Shown here: positions 45,690 to 58,639 of the stretch, one piece after another
Layout: each line of letters opens with the position of its first letter
Numbering within the stretch: the first letter of the stretch is position 1
Source of the DNA: Microcebus murinus
Lineage: Eukaryota > Chordata > Mammalia > Primates > Cheirogaleidae
Length of the DNA stretch: 64,000 nt
Assembly: GCF_040939455.1 (NCBI RefSeq)
Contig: NC_134104.1
Coordinates: 8,021,501 to 8,085,500 of the forward strand
Direction: 5' to 3'
Notes under the pieces: model-generated
Database searches by the model: none
Seen by the model: only the letters and a program-made list of their open reading frames with translations
Told to the model about the DNA's origin: nothing
Made by a program: the position numbers and the translations under genes

Positions 45690-45908
45690 GGGGATGGATT
45701 TTGCAGTCCGACAGACCTCACTTCAGCCCTCTGTGGTGGCTGCTAGCTGTGTGACCTTTAATAGCTGACTTGCCCTCTCTGAGCCTCAGGTGTTTTATTT
45801 ATAAAACAAAGATGCCACCTACCTGGAGGATTCTGAGGATTAGAGATAATGTATGCAAAACAGATGCTATAGTAGAAGCTCTCCATAAATGGCTACTATT
45901 AGTTATCA
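45690..45908 (+). mobile_element. MIR SINE
   Basis: gattttgcagtccgacagac ctcac, gctgctagctgtgtgacctt t, cttgccctctctgagcctca ggtg, ttataaaacaaagatgccac ctacc, gaggattagagataatgtat and ctccataaatggctactatt match MIR across its length. Confidence 0.92.
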
Positions 45909-45909
45909 T

Positions 45910-47590
45910 TACCACGATTATTATGTTCAGATGCAATAGAGTTTAGACCGATAAACTGTTTATAGTGGGTTTGATGACATCACAAGGAAGTGATAGATGC
46001 TGATGAAAAAATGGAAGGTCAGAGGGAGTTATTACTTTCAGTTTTTTTCAGTGTAATATTTGATTCACACAAAAGAGCAAATGCAGCACACGTGTGCATT
46101 GTGACGCATGGAAACAAGGTGGGCAGGATCATGCCTCCCTCTCTGCTCCCCTCCCACCCTCTTTCGCCTGCACCCCAGATGGAACCGCTCTGCTGAACTT
46201 GGTGTGTAGCATTGAGGATGGACTTCTGCAAAACGTCGGCTCATTAAGTTGCTGTAAATGTCCTGAGTCCAGCTACCAAGTCTGACTCCATTCATTCTTT
46301 CCTTAATTCATTCATTTAACAGATAAGCTGTGTGGACTCCCTTCCATTTCTAGGTGTGCTTCTGTCCTTCGCACTTTTGTCTTTGAGAGGCTTCTCAGCT
46401 GCTGCTTCCTGCCAGTTCCATACAGTCTCGGGGGTTCCATCTTTGGCATTTCTGACGTTAGAACTGACATTGCTGTATAATGTGTAGCAGTCCTTCATGA
46501 GGGCCGTCCAGCTACTTCCTATGCCGTTGACAGGGACTCAAAACTAACTCGTTGAGATGTAATTTCCAGCCAATATTAGGCCCACCACTATTAACAGTCT
46601 TCTGCAGACGGTTGCAGAGTTTAGCCTCTAAGAATAGCTGCATGAAATGCCGGTGTAACTGCTCAGCCCCTATTCCATCTTGATAAATGGCTAAATTATC
46701 TCTTAATTGAGTACAAGCAAAACACAATAAGAGAAAGAGAGGAGTGTTCAAACATTGCCGCTTCTTCAAGGGAAATTAAGTGCTCTTTCATCTCTGTTTT
46801 TTAAAAGTGGGTTTAATGACACCGTTGTGTGGCTGTGCCGTGGAAACACACAGCCTCCCCGGGCGTGATAATGGCATTTAAGCCAGCTCATGGAAAAGGC
46901 CTCCCCTCGCCGTTTCATGTAGCATTTCTCGTGTGATTACTTGGACAACCTCATGTAAAAATATTTTGGCTGCAGGTGTCACAAGTGACACGCTGGCCCG
47001 TCTTTCCCCAGTGTGTAGGGACAAAAGCAGTTCTTTAAGATCTGCACTTTTAATGAACCGTCTTATTTTAGACACTCAGAATCTAATAGTGTGCCTTTTG
47101 GTGAAGTTGTTGAGAATTTTAATGCATTTTAGTTCTCATTCATCACGGCCTATGTGCTCCTCGCGGGAGGGTCTTTAGAAATAGGATTAACTTCTAGAGG
47201 AATGCATTAGCCATGCCACAGAAGTAGGCAACGTGCTAACTAGTCTGATAGATTGCTCTAACCTTCAAATCCTTCTGGCCGCCCCCCCTCCCCGACTTTT
47301 TTCCCTTTATTGACAGCTTCTCATTGAATGGCTAGAAGCATTAGTGTATTTAGGAGTTAGATGTTTTGTATGATCCTAGGCTGATCTCATATTCCCTTTC
47401 TGAAATTAATTCGACACTGCTTTACATGTTAATCCGCAAAGGATTGATTTGGAGAAGGTCAGTGCAGTGCAGCCTCAGAAAATGGAAGAAAAGCTCCACT
47501 TAGAACAGCTCATTTCGGTTCCCAGACCTAAGCCAGGCTGCCTTTTCATTGTGACCCTGAGCCAGCTGTAGGCGGCTTGGACATCTCGCA
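45910..47590. other. Repeat-poor single-copy-looking DNA
   Basis: No interspersed repeat seen. 46780-47200 has the balanced, motif-rich texture of conserved non-coding DNA (ccgggcgtgataatggcatt taagccagc). No supported exon. Confidence 0.4.
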
Positions 47591-47720
47591 GAATACATCA
47601 AACAGTGGGGTTTGATGTGGGCTGTAGGATCGTTGGACTAATTAAGTTTAGCTTGGTTAACCAATTGCAGTTTGCAAATTGAACAATTGCACTTTGAAAG
47701 CTTCTGACACAATAGAACAC
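47591..47720. promoter_or_regulatory. Candidate enhancer core with palindrome and direct repeat
   Basis: Contains a perfect 9-bp inverted repeat (acatcaaac at 47595-47603, gtttgatgt at 47610-47618), a homeodomain word actaattaag, ggttaacc followed by ccaatt, a POU-like tttgcaaat, SOX-like aacaat, and a 13-bp direct repeat (caattgcagtttg at 47662, caattgcactttg at 47684). The motif assignments are by eye; function is inference. Confidence 0.35.
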
Positions 47721-49390
47721 AGAATCTTCTTTTAGGTATAAACATTCCCAATAATGGAGTAGTACTGTTTGAAAGAAGCTTATACCAAATCCACACAGTT
47801 TGGATATCTCTAATGTAAAGTTCGTTTCACTGGTAACAAAACTCCAGTCTCCTTTATTCAAGGAATTGCATGATGTCAAAGGCAAGAAGACCCAAGGCAG
47901 TGGGCGGAGGACCGGCAGGGGAGGGGGTGAGGAGGAGGAGTGCCCGGTGGGTGGAGGATAGGTGAGTGTGGGAGAATTAAGAGATTTAAATTCTTTTTTT
48001 AAAAATATCTTTTTTTAGAATCTTGAGCCATAGTCAAACAAATGTTAGAGAACCGATCACAACTATGGCACAGATCGGTGAAGACTTTTAGAAACTGAAA
48101 ACACTGTACACCCAGAAAAATCACATTAAGGTGAATGACGGACCATTTGGTGAAAAGACTCAGTTTTATAGAGAAGGGGAAAGAAACCAGTTAAGTCTAG
48201 ACTGCACAGAAACACAAAAGGGTAAGACCAAAGTAATTCCAAGTGCAAGTAAAAAGAAAAATATTGATGCTTATAATCTACTTTTATGTTGAAGGATTCC
48301 ATGTTAATAGTTTTTTTTGTTCATTTTGAAAAGGATGTGGTATGTAATGCATCCCATTACCCAATGCGTAATCTTTCTTTTTAATCCAATCTTAATCATT
48401 ATGCAGTGCTTACTCTGTTTCTGAAAAGTTCCTTCTGCAGCCGGCTGTACTGCAGCAGGCAGTTTCTCCACGTGGTGGCCAGGACAGAGGGAAGCAGCTT
48501 TAATCTTTGCCACTGAAAGTCTTACTGGGATCTGAGCAGTGGTGACAGCTGACTTCTCTGATCTGTTGCTTAAGTAATTAGTGTCATTATAAGGCTTTTC
48601 TTGGAAAGCTACTAGTCATGGAAAAGGAAATATTACCACTCATTTTTCTCACAACTATGGATATAAAGCAAGAAGCAAGGAGGGCTTGTTACATGAATAG
48701 TGGCTGTGGGCTTCTTGCCTTTGGAGACTCAAGTTGCAGGACATCAGGATGGGACCTGCTGGCTTCGTCTGAGGTCAGCAAAGGTCCTGGTCTCTAATGC
48801 CGGCCTGTCCCTTACAGTCTGCATCAGTATCGTCCACAGAAAAAGAAACTTTGGGAAATATCCCTTGAGACTCTTATTTGTGGGTGTGGCAGATGGTACA
48901 AACAATTATCTCATGTGCTAGTGACATGGCTGTCAATCATCTGGATAAAATACTATTCATTTGTGAAATTAGGTGAGTCATCAGTTGCTTCTGGAACACT
49001 GAATTCCAATGAGTGGGAAAATAGGCTGTTTATAACAAAATGAATGTATGCGTATGCGTTTCGGATTAATTGGAGTAGGCGTCTGAGTGTACCAACCAAT
49101 GCTGTGTGTCTCCACTTCCCCAAGTCAGTATTTCAGAGAGCTCATTTTCTGTCTCTATTATTAAAACGTCTACATTTTGCTGGCTGTATCAGCTTACACA
49201 TGCAACTGTACATTCTTGGAACTTGCTAGAGGCTTGTCTTTGTTAGTAGCAAGGCCAAGTGAGAGGAGATAATCTAAGGGAAGGATGAGTCCTCCACAGC
49301 TTCTGGGTAACATTTAGCAATTCAGAACTTCATGCAAAGTAGCAGGAAAACAATGACTAGAGTGACAAAATAGGAGCAGGTGATGTTAAA
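47721..49390. other. Single-copy-looking DNA
   Basis: Purine-rich patch at 47905-47980, otherwise nothing recognised. Confidence 0.4.
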
Positions 49391-49394
49391 CTCG

Positions 49395-49590
49395 TCCTAA
49401 ATACTGTGCCTAAGTACTTGACATACTTTATTCAGTTTATCCCTTGCAGCAGCCGAGTGGCGGACACACTTTTATGGACCCTTTTTACAGATGTGGAAAC
49501 TGAGCCTAAGAGTTACCTGGAACTCAGGGCTGCAGGTGGTGAGCACCAGGGACAGGACTTAGCACAAGCTGTTTGACTCTGGTGTTCTTT
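49395..49590 (-). mobile_element. MIR SINE, antisense
   Basis: aaatactgtgcctaagtact tgacatactttattcagttt, gacccttttacagatgtgg aaactgagcc, actcagggctgcaggtggtg, ctctggtgttctttaccaga follow antisense MIR. Confidence 0.82.
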
Positions 49591-50375
49591 ACCAGAGCCC
49601 CCTGAATTAAGGGAAAACAATGGCCAAAAGGTTAAAACCCCAGGCAAGTGTCCCCATTAGAATAGATGACCAGTGGAAGCATCCCATTGAGTATAATCAA
49701 TTGATCAAAGCAGAATTTTAGGGTAGGAGAATTGTGTTATTTTGTGGATGATAAGAATGGTTTCTGTTTTCCCAGCGATGTTTTCTGTCTTGAGTCAAAG
49801 GCATCAAGGAAACTGTAAGAGTCTCATATATATGCCCCTAAGATCCTAGTTGTGCATCCTTGGCCTACATACTAAGCCACTGGCCTGGAAGAACAACTTT
49901 TCTCCAAATCACTTTTGGGAAGTGATGTGTGGAAGCACTAGCATCACAAGGGGCCAAACTAGGCCAGACCCTGGGGTCTCAAGTTGGTTCTGGGAGCACC
50001 AATTTGATGAACTCTGCACAACTTCCACCCTGTTTTTACTCAGTTGTCCAAATGGGATAAGGCTTTTGTGCTGAATTCTTAAATGTGCTGCTTGGTTTCT
50101 CAGCAATAATTTGGGAAGCATGCATGTCTATAATTGTTTGATGCTTTTGTTTTCTGTGTATGTGTATTTTTTTTTTTTCTGCTCAAAACTGGTGTCTCAG
50201 TGTATATGACAATAGTGGTATTATGATTTCTCAGCATGGGGAATTAGAAGGAACTTCAGAAGAGACCAAATCTTTGTATTTAACCTTAACTGCCAGAAGA
50301 GCCTCGTTAATCGCTGGCCTTCTTCCTCCTTGGCAGCCACACATGGACCCCGAGTGTGTGCCACCGCCTTGCCTG
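49591..50375. other. Single-copy-looking DNA
   Basis: T-run at 50168-50180; nothing else recognised. Confidence 0.4.
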
Positions 50376-50377
50376 GC

Positions 50378-50550
50378 CGGGCTTCTGAAAGGGTGGCTTT
50401 TGGGCTGGCAGCATCAGTGTCACCTGGGAAGGGACCAGAAATGGGGGATTCCAGGCCCCCCCTGGCCCTACCAAATCAGAATCCACATGTTAAATTAAGA
50501 AGCACCCTGGGTGATTTGTATGCACATTAATGTTTGAGAAATACTGCATG
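50378..50550 (-). mobile_element. MER5A-like hAT-Charlie element
   Basis: gcagcatcagtgtcacctgg gaaggga, gattccaggccccccctggc cctaccaaatcagaatccac and gggtgatttgtatgcacatt aatgtttgagaaatactg match the MER5A order (cagcatcacctggga, tactgaatcagaa, gaaccactg). Non-autonomous and old. Confidence 0.82.
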
Positions 50551-52745
50551 GAGTTCTGCTAAAATAAGGAAGCCCTTATTTTCTCCCTACGTTTTCCCTT
50601 CTCTCACTCCTTCTCCCAGCATCTCCTCAGAGCTGGCTTTTTGCTACTTCCCTGGATTGCCCAGAAAGAGGGAAAGATGTTAATTTTTCTTTCTCCATAT
50701 TATCAGTGTTTTGTATAGATTTGTCAGGTAAAATCCAGGAAGCCCTGTTAAATGTGAGTTTCAAATAAACAACAGACAAGTTTTTAGTATAAGTACGTCC
50801 CATGCACTGTTTGGGACATACTGACACTAAGAAATTACCAGTTGTTTATCTGAAATTCACATTTAACTGGGCATTCTGTATGTTTATTTGTGGGAGTTGG
50901 CAGCCCTCGTTAGAAGAAGATGATAGCATAACCATTTTGGGGAGTAAGTGATTTTACAGGGGAAATCTGGAGAGTCACCCCTTCACCTCCCTACCTTTGG
51001 CCTAGCAAGTACCTTGAAAGGGATGGGATTTGGGGTTTTGTGTGTGTTTGGGGGAGAGAGGGGGGAGGTGAGGGCAGTGAGCATTGAGGGAGAACTCTAT
51101 TCTTTCTGAGCCTCCAAAGACCACCAAGTGAATTAAGTCCTACTCTGGAAAAACCCACCCTGACCTACCAGTGGGGCACATTTTTCCACCAGGTGGCTTT
51201 GGGTGAGGGAGTTGGCAGAGCTGAAAATTTGGAAGAGAAAATGCCCTCCATGTGAGTGCTTTCATTTCTACAGGGTTTGAGTTTGGGCTTATTATGTCAG
51301 ATTTCACTATTAAGTCTTCTTATTTGATGAGGAACACGAAGCTCTCATTTAGTTGCCTCATTAGGTGAAAGTATTACAGGTGTTTCTACAACAGCTTGTG
51401 ACCTAATATTTCTTATTGTTAGGTACTTCCAGATGATGGAGTTTGACTAAAATGCCCCAAAGCAGTGAAACTCAGATTTAAGGTTTCAACATTTGCTATG
51501 ACTCTGCTTTTTATGTCACTTAATAAGTTGTACACACATATTCTAAGGGAAATTATGAGCTGCCTTATTCATTACACATTTTTCCAACTTGTAATTGTGT
51601 TGGCATCAAATATTGGCATCATTTGAAAGAAATTGGCATATTACTTGATCATTATAAATCTCTCAGTATTTTTTTTTAACAGAAAATGGCATTAGAACCA
51701 TTTTCTTAAAAATTTGCATTCTTACTTTATCTCTGGGAAATAATGTTGGTAGGATTCTTTCAGGACTCCTTTGAAAAGCTCTGCCTTTCAAGAATGGGTC
51801 TTCTTGCTATTGGCATACTGACCTGAAAGCATAAATAAAAATGTCTTTGGATCTCAGGCATGAATGAGATTATTACAGGAAATTACGTGGTGGAAGTAAT
51901 GGAAGTTAAAATATTAAAACACTGGTTGTTTGGCAGTGTGTTTGCGTTGCTTAGTATCATGAGCTAGGTTGTACAGAGGAATGCTGACTAAATTTATAAT
52001 CTGGTAAAATGACATTCCTAGTTACAGGAGAATTATCCACGTAGTTTACATATTTGCAAATATATGTAGCATATTATTGCCAAGAATCAGGGATTCAAGA
52101 CTTCTTGTATATCTGATTTTTTCCTTTTTGGCAGGAGGAAAAGTCAGAGGTGAAAAATTTAATATTTTTTTCCCTCTATCTCTTCTGTATGTCAGTGTGT
52201 GGTCTCTAGGTTGCTCTTTCATACATATTTTCTTATTCTTAGTTTTAAACTCACTAAATTTGTTGAATAGTATGGTGTCTATTTTTTCAGTACATAATTT
52301 TCTAGCAATTTAAAAAATTGAAGTAAAAACAATGAGAGCTATATTTTAGAGCTTATAAAGACAGAAAATTATTCTTAAACTTATTTTAAAAATTAAAATT
52401 CTAAGACATAATTTACTAGATTTCAGTGCTAACTTTAGTAAGTCTTACTGGGCAACTAACAGTTGATCAAAAATCAAAGGATAAAGTGTAGAATGGGTGA
52501 TACAAAGGATATAGAACTTTAAAGCATTAGGTAACAGAGTCTCTGTATCAGAAAAATTATAAATAATACCATGGCAGGTGGATATTTTCTTCCCTTTCCA
52601 TGAAATTTGTTGGGAATCTCTTACCTCCCAATTTGATCCAACTCTGAGAAGGTTAGAGAGGAGACTTCCAATACAGAGTTGATTCCATAAAACTCTGGTA
52701 GCTTTCATCTTGACCTGACCATACACACCCTATGACCCTTCTAGC
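50551..52745. other. Long repeat-poor AT-rich stretch
   Basis: About 2.2 kb with no confident repeat, RNA gene or exon. A G-rich patch lies at 51048-51075. 52020-52440 is very AT-rich. Confidence 0.4.
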
Positions 52746-52763
52746 TTTAAAAGGATGACTTCC

Positions 52764-53090
52764 TAGGCTGGGCGCGGTGGCTCACGCCTGTGATCCTAGC
52801 TCTCTGGGAGACTGAGGCGGGAGGATCGGTCAAGGTCAGGAGTTTGAAACCAGCCTGAGCAAGAGTGAGACCCCTGTCTCTACTAAAAATAGAAAGAAAT
52901 TAATTGACCAACTAAAAATATATAGAAAAAATTAGCTGGGCATGGTGGCGCATGCCTGTAGTCCCAGCCACTTGGGAGGCTGAGGCAGAAAGAAGGATCG
53001 CCCAGGAGTTTGAGGTTGCTGTGAGCTAGGCTGATGGCACGGCACGCTAGCCTGGGCAACAGAGTGAGACTCTGTCTCAAAAAAAAAAAA
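52764..53090 (+). mobile_element. Full-length lemur-type Alu
   Basis: Starts ggctgggcgcggtggctcac and ends in a pure A-tail, with lemur linker and right arm (gctaggctgatggcacggca). Target duplications aaaggatgact(t)tcc at 52750 and 53090 flank it. It contains a small insertion in the right arm (gaggcagaaagaaggatcg). Confidence 0.96.
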
Positions 53091-53099
53091 AAGGATGAC

Positions 53100-54005
53100 T
53101 TTCCTTATGTTTGTGGCTTCCGCAAGTTTTTCCTGAGCAGAAGGATCAGAGTAGGGTGGAAGGAGCTGTCCAGTGTTCTAGGTGTGCCAGCCAGTCCTAG
53201 AGCAATAAAGAATCAGAATGTCAGACAAGGAAGGGGTGTGGCACACTGTTCCCCAACCTTCTGGTTTAGCAGGTTAAAAGGCCAACACCCAGGGAGGCAG
53301 TGTTTCTGTCCAGTCACTCTGTAGGTTTGTAGCCGGTTCCAATCAGCTGCTGTGGCCACCACTTCCTGTCCTCTGCCCTTCCAGCTGTCCCTCCCTGTCT
53401 GTAGTCAGCGTGTGCAGTAGCAGGTGGGGTCACTGAAGGCAGGCGTTTTGCAGTATTGATACATGCGTGTCATAAGTGGGAAAGAGCTCTCTGTAAATTA
53501 CTTGACTCTCGAACCACATTTCTCAGGGAGCACTAGCAAATGAATCGTATTTTCATGCTTAGTTCTGTAAGAGGCAAACCCTGTCATCTGCCAAGTTCCA
53601 GACTGTAAAGTTGAAACCGTGGTTTTCTAACACCATAGGTGGCACGCTCATTAGAGTGGCAGTGGGACGGGCATTCTGGCACAAGGCAGTATGTTAGGCC
53701 CTCCTTGCTCCTCGGCACTTGAGGCACAGACCAGCCTATTGGAGGCAGAGGTTTCTGCCTCACTGGCCTCACCTGTCTTCAAGTGGGTTATGGTTTTTGA
53801 AGATCAGTTTCCAGAAATGAAGCAATGCATACTGTTTGTGATCCTGAACGATAGGCAGGTCACTACTAGCCTGAACTGAGATGTGGTCTAGAACAATAAC
53901 ATTTTAAGATACGATATTTTAAAATTGTATCTGTCAATTAAATATTTTCAAACTATAAAAACTAGAAAACATTACGAGTGCCATTTCAGGGCATATTAAA
54001 ATGTC
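53100..54005. other. Single-copy-looking DNA
   Basis: Nothing recognised. Confidence 0.4.
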
Positions 54006-54011
54006 AGTTGC

Positions 54012-54337
54012 GGCCGGGCGCGGTGGCTCATGCCTGTAATCCTAGCACTCTGGGAGGCCAAGGCGGGCAGATCTCTCAAGGTCAGGAGTTTGAGACCAGC
54101 CTGAGCAAGAGCGAGACCCCACATCTACTAAAACTAGACAGAAATTAATTGGCCAACTAAAAATATATGGAAAAAATTAGCCGGGCATGGTGGTGCATGC
54201 CTGTAGTCCCAGCTGCTCGGGAGGCTGGGGAGGAGGATCGCTTGAGCCCAGGAGTTTGAGGTTGCTGTGAGCTAGGCTGACGCCACGGCACTTTAGCTGG
54301 GGCAACAGTGAGACTCTGTCTCAAAAAATATATATAT
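54012..54337 (+). mobile_element. Full-length lemur-type Alu
   Basis: ggccgggcgcggtggctcat through the linker gaaattaattggccaactaa to gctaggctgacgccacggca, with an A-tail that has turned into a short (AT)n run. Partial target duplications cagttgc and tagttgc flank it. Confidence 0.95.
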
Positions 54338-54539
54338 TAGTTGCATTGCATGCTCTGTGAAATGTATTATTTTAGAGCCTATGACAAACTATCTTAAATG
54401 GAAAAGTAATCTGTTCCCCATGGCTACCAGAGGAAGGTCGCTGTGAGAGCATTATTCAATTCATAGTCCCAAGGCAATTACATTATTGGGCTTTCGGGCA
54501 TGCATTTAACCACAGTTATTAGTTTCAAAATTAAAGATT

Positions 54540-54950
54540 GTTCTGGTTTATCTATTGCCGCAATTCAAACCACCCCAAAACCTAATGGGTTAAAACAACA
54601 ATTTTATTATATCTTGGGATTTTTCTGGGTGAGGAATTTGTCCAGGGCTCAGGTGGGTTATTCTCCCTGTGGTGTTGGCTGGGGTCATGTGGGGGTGTTC
54701 ACTGGAGGACGGGCTGGTTTGGTGGGGCCGAGACAGCTTTACCCACATGTGTCACCTTGGCAGGGAGGGCTGGCAGGCTGTGCTCAGGTGACACTGCTGA
54801 CTGGAGAGCCCCACTTGTCCTCTGCCGCGCGGTGGTCTCAGGGCGCTCAGACGTGTCACGTGGCAGTTCCAGGCTCCCAGTTCCACCTCTGCAAGGGAGG
54901 AGTGTCAGAGAATGCGGCCATTATTTATCTGAAACTAAGCCTTTAAACAT
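54540..54950 (-). mobile_element. MLT-type LTR, antisense
   Basis: ttctggtttatctattgccg c, aacctaatgggttaaaacaa caattttatta, gggtgaggaatttgtccagg gctcaggtgg and ctgtgctcaggtg resemble an antisense MaLR LTR of the subfamily with a 'tctgggtcaggaat' block. It is more diverged than the other LTRs. Non-coding. Confidence 0.65.
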
Positions 54951-54951
54951 T

Positions 54952-55058
54952 GTTTTTAAAATTTTTTGTGCATATTTAAGGCATATAACATGACGTTTTG
55001 ATACACGTGTACACAGTGAGATGACTACTAGAGCCAAACAAATTAACACATGAGGGGT
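54952..55058 (+). mobile_element. Short L1 3' UTR fragment
   Basis: ttttttgtgcatatttaagg, cgttttgatacacgtgtaca cagtgagatg and agccaaacaaattaacacat g resemble an L1 3' UTR. Confidence 0.55.
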
Positions 55059-55059
55059 T

Positions 55060-55548
55060 GGTGGGGGTCTTGTAGAGAGAGGATTAAGGGCAATCACAGA
55101 AATAAAGGGCGAGTGGCAATCTTCGGACTTGGCCTCTCCTTGGGATGGTAATAATCATTACAGTTTAGGGTCTAGCTCTCCTTACTGTTTCCTGGAATAA
55201 AGGGATGTTTGGCCACCACCAAGGTTCCCGGGTAAAATTTTATTCTCAGAGGTGCAGGAATATTGGTTTCCAGTTGGGTATTATTTTGCTATTTCAGCCA
55301 GATTTCATTTAGGGGCAGGCAGTCAGACGTTAACCCTCCGAGCTGTGTTGGATCTGTAATTGGAAGGTGAGGAATTAGGAGAGGCCAGTGCTAGTATCAC
55401 GGAGATAGGAGATAGCAGGGTTTATACCTCATGCATGTATATAGTTCCTTTGTCTAAGAAACTTTTTAAATTTAAAATATTGCATAAAATAACCAATCCT
55501 GGTTATTCATTACACTTGTTTGTTATGTTTCTTTAATCCACCCTTCTC
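55060..55548. other. Single-copy-looking DNA
   Basis: Nothing recognised. Confidence 0.4.
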
Positions 55549-55550
55549 CC

Positions 55551-55837
55551 AACTTTTTTTTAGACAGGGTCTCTCTCTGTCACCTAGAGTGACAGTGGTG
55601 TGATCATAGTCTACTGCAACCTCAGACTCCTGGGCTCAAGTGATCCTCCTGCCTCAGCCTCCTGAGTAGTTGGGACTATAGGTGCATGCTACCATGCCCA
55701 GCTAATTTTTTTATTTTTGTAGAGATGAGGTCTTTCTTTGTTGCCCAGGCTGGTCTTGAACTTCTGGCCTCCAGCAATCCTCCCACCTCAGTCTTCCAAA
55801 GTGCTAGGATTACAGGTGTGAGCCTCTGCTCCTGGCC
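55551..55837 (-). mobile_element. Full-length AluJ-like, antisense
   Basis: Tail T-run, agacagggtctctctctgtc, ctcctgggctcaagtgatcc tcctgcctcagcc, taatttttttatttttgtag agatgaggtc, and gtgctaggattacaggtgtg agcc. Near-matching target duplications taatccaccctt (55533) and taatcacccttt (55838). Confidence 0.94.
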
Positions 55838-55839
55838 TA

Positions 55840-56740
55840 ATCACCCTTTCAAAAAATGGCATCGACTATTTGAAGAGACCAGGCCAACTGTCCTGAAGAA
55901 TGTCCCACATTTGGGATTTGACTGATTTTTTTTTCCTTCTGGTGACATTTTCTTCCTATAGCCCCTGAATTTCTTAAAATATGGAAGTTAGGTCTCCAAA
56001 CTTAATTTAATCAGGTTAGATATTTTGGACAAGAGAGCTTCCTAGGTAATACTGTTTACTTCTTATTGTCACATCACATTGTTGCACTATTCTTAATAAT
56101 GTGTGGTCACCTGGTGCAGGTGGTAACCACCTGCTTGCTCTGTTGTGCAGGGCTGTCTTTCTGGTAAGTAACCTCTGGAATGTCACTTTGGCACCAGCCA
56201 AATATTCTGTGCTCCAGTAACCTTAGTGATCCTTGCCTGAATCATTTAGTCATTACGGTTTGCGAAATGGTGATTTTCTTATTCTGTTATTCATTCTGTG
56301 TGTATTAGCTGGTATTGCTTATAAAGCATCATTTTGAGAGTACAAACTTGTTGTCATAGTTACTCCAGAGGCAGCAAATGAGTAATTCGCTTCTCTTTCT
56401 TCCCCTTTTTCTTTCTCTCGGTCAACACAATAAACTAATAAATTGTTCTTTTATACAATATTTTATAATCAGTTATAGTCCTTATTCTCTTCGCTCAAAT
56501 TATCCTATATTTGGCTTGAAAAGCAGGCTCTCTTCTTCTTTTGACAGGCCCTTATTTGTGTTTGATGATTTCCTCACTCTCTGGTACAATAAGATGTCCC
56601 AGGCACACCTTGTACACAGCTCTGGAATTAGACATTTTTATATTTTACTTTCTCTGTTTTTAGAAGGAACTCTCATTTATTTTAGCGGAGAATGGTATTT
56701 AGATATTAATACAAAGGTCTGAGAACTTCTGTTTCTAAGA
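55840..56740. other. Single-copy-looking AT-rich DNA
   Basis: Nothing recognised. Confidence 0.4.
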
Positions 56741-56744
56741 AAGG

Positions 56745-58560
56745 CAGACAAAGATCTTACCAGACAAATCTTCCCCCTCCCTCCTTCCCCCACACGAGGA
56801 AAATAACTATAAACACTGGGCATAATACCTGAAGGCATTGAATAGTGAATAGCAGCAGACAATTCTGGTGGGAATACCTCCATGGATCAGGGTAGGGGTG
56901 GAGCTGTAGAAGTAAACTCAGGGCCAAATGCAGTCGGTACACTTGGGGGGGGGTGCTCCTAGAAGGGAAAAGGCTAGGGAGGGGATCCCCAAATTCTGTT
57001 TATATGCGTCTTTGATTGCTGAACCACCTATGCATAGAACAGACTCAGATCACCTCAGCTAACAACAGAAGATCTGAACTGCTGCCCAAGGAATAGAGTT
57101 TGCAGTTCAGGTTCAGCCAAGATCATTGCCAACCAAAACAAAAGAAACAGCACTCATGCAAGAAAAACAACAAAATCCAGAATCTCTATGATTTAACATT
57201 TATTGTGTCTGGGATACACAGCTAAAATACCCAGCATTTGAAGAACCAAGAAAATAGAACAGGCTCCCAGGGAAAAGGAAAATCAAATAAAGTCCAACCC
57301 CAAGAAGAAGAATCCGATGCAGGGAAGTAGCAGAAGGTTTTACGGCGGACATTACAACTATCGTAAGTGAAGTGAGATGATGTGTGCTCACAATGGATGA
57401 AGAGATAGGATGTCACGGCAGAGATGTGGAATGATAAAAAAAAAAAAAAGAAGAACCATACGGAAATTCTAGAACTGAAAATACGATTATCTGAACTAAA
57501 AAATTAGCTGGGTGGACTTAGAGTTGAATGGACGTAACAAGAGAAAACAGAGCAGAAAAACAGTAGAAGAAATAATAACTAAAAACATTTCCAAATTCAG
57601 TGATAAACAGAAATTTACAGATACAAGATGCTCAAGGAACACCAAGCAGAATAAATATTACCTGGCCCATCAACTAGTCTATTGCCTGGCAATAGACTAA
57701 ACTAAATAGACATAACACGAAATCTATTACCTGGTGCATCAACATAATATTAACCTATTGTGTGACACATCAACTAACCTACACCTGGTACCCCACCCCT
57801 CAGACCACCCCAACTTAAAAATCCCATGCTGATTGTTTCAAAGTATCGAAAACCAGAGATAGAGAGCAAACCTTGAAAGCAGTAAGAGAAAAACACCACA
57901 ATAACTCAATTAATGTCTGACTTCTCACATGAAACCATACAGGTCAAAACAGAGTGGAATAATATCATTAAAGAGCTGAAAGAAAACCATTTTCAGCCCA
58001 GAATTTTATGTTCAGTAGAAATATCTTTCAAGAATGAAGGGGAAACAAGGACATTTTCAGATAAAAGAAAATTAAGAGAATTCGTCACCAACAGACCTTG
58101 CACTATAAGAAATGCTGAAGAATTTAAAGGGAAATGATACCAGATGGGAAACTCAGGTCCTTAGAAAAGAATGAAAAACCTTGGAAATCGGTAAAATGTT
58201 GGGGTAGATAGAAAATATTAATTTTTTCTTTCTGCTTTTCCCCCCTTAATTTCTTTATTAATCATAGAAATATTTAAAGCAGAAATTACAACACTGTCTT
58301 GTAGGGCTTATAACATCTGTAGATTAGATGCATACAACAATTTTAAGGTAAGGAACAGGGGTAGATGGGGACCTCTATGGTTACAAGATTTCTTTATTTT
58401 ACAGGAAGTAGCACAATATTGACTGTAGGGGGACTGAAAAGTTACAGCATATTTGTAATCCCTGGGGTAGCCACTTAAAAATGTAAAGAAATATGGGTAA
58501 AAAGCCAATAGGAGAATTGAAATGGATATTCAAATAATTTTTTAAAAGGCAGGAAATGAG
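56745..58560 (+). mobile_element. Old L1M LINE, 5' UTR region
   Basis: Sense text of the old L1 5' region: agaaccatacggaaattcta gaactgaaaatac (57453), cttctcacatgaaaccatac agg, agagctgaaagaaaaccatt ttcagccc, tttcaagaatgaaggggaaa caaggacattttcagataaa and ccttgcactataagaaatgc tg. Contains two small direct repeats (ctattgcctggcaatag and cctggtgcatcaac parts at 57660-57790). ORF scraps are not functional. Confidence 0.8.
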
Positions 58561-58639
58561 GAACAGAGGAACAAAATTTTGATTTTTTTCCGACCCATTA
58601 ACTGAGCGAAAGGAAATAGTTTTTTAAACATTGGGTTAT

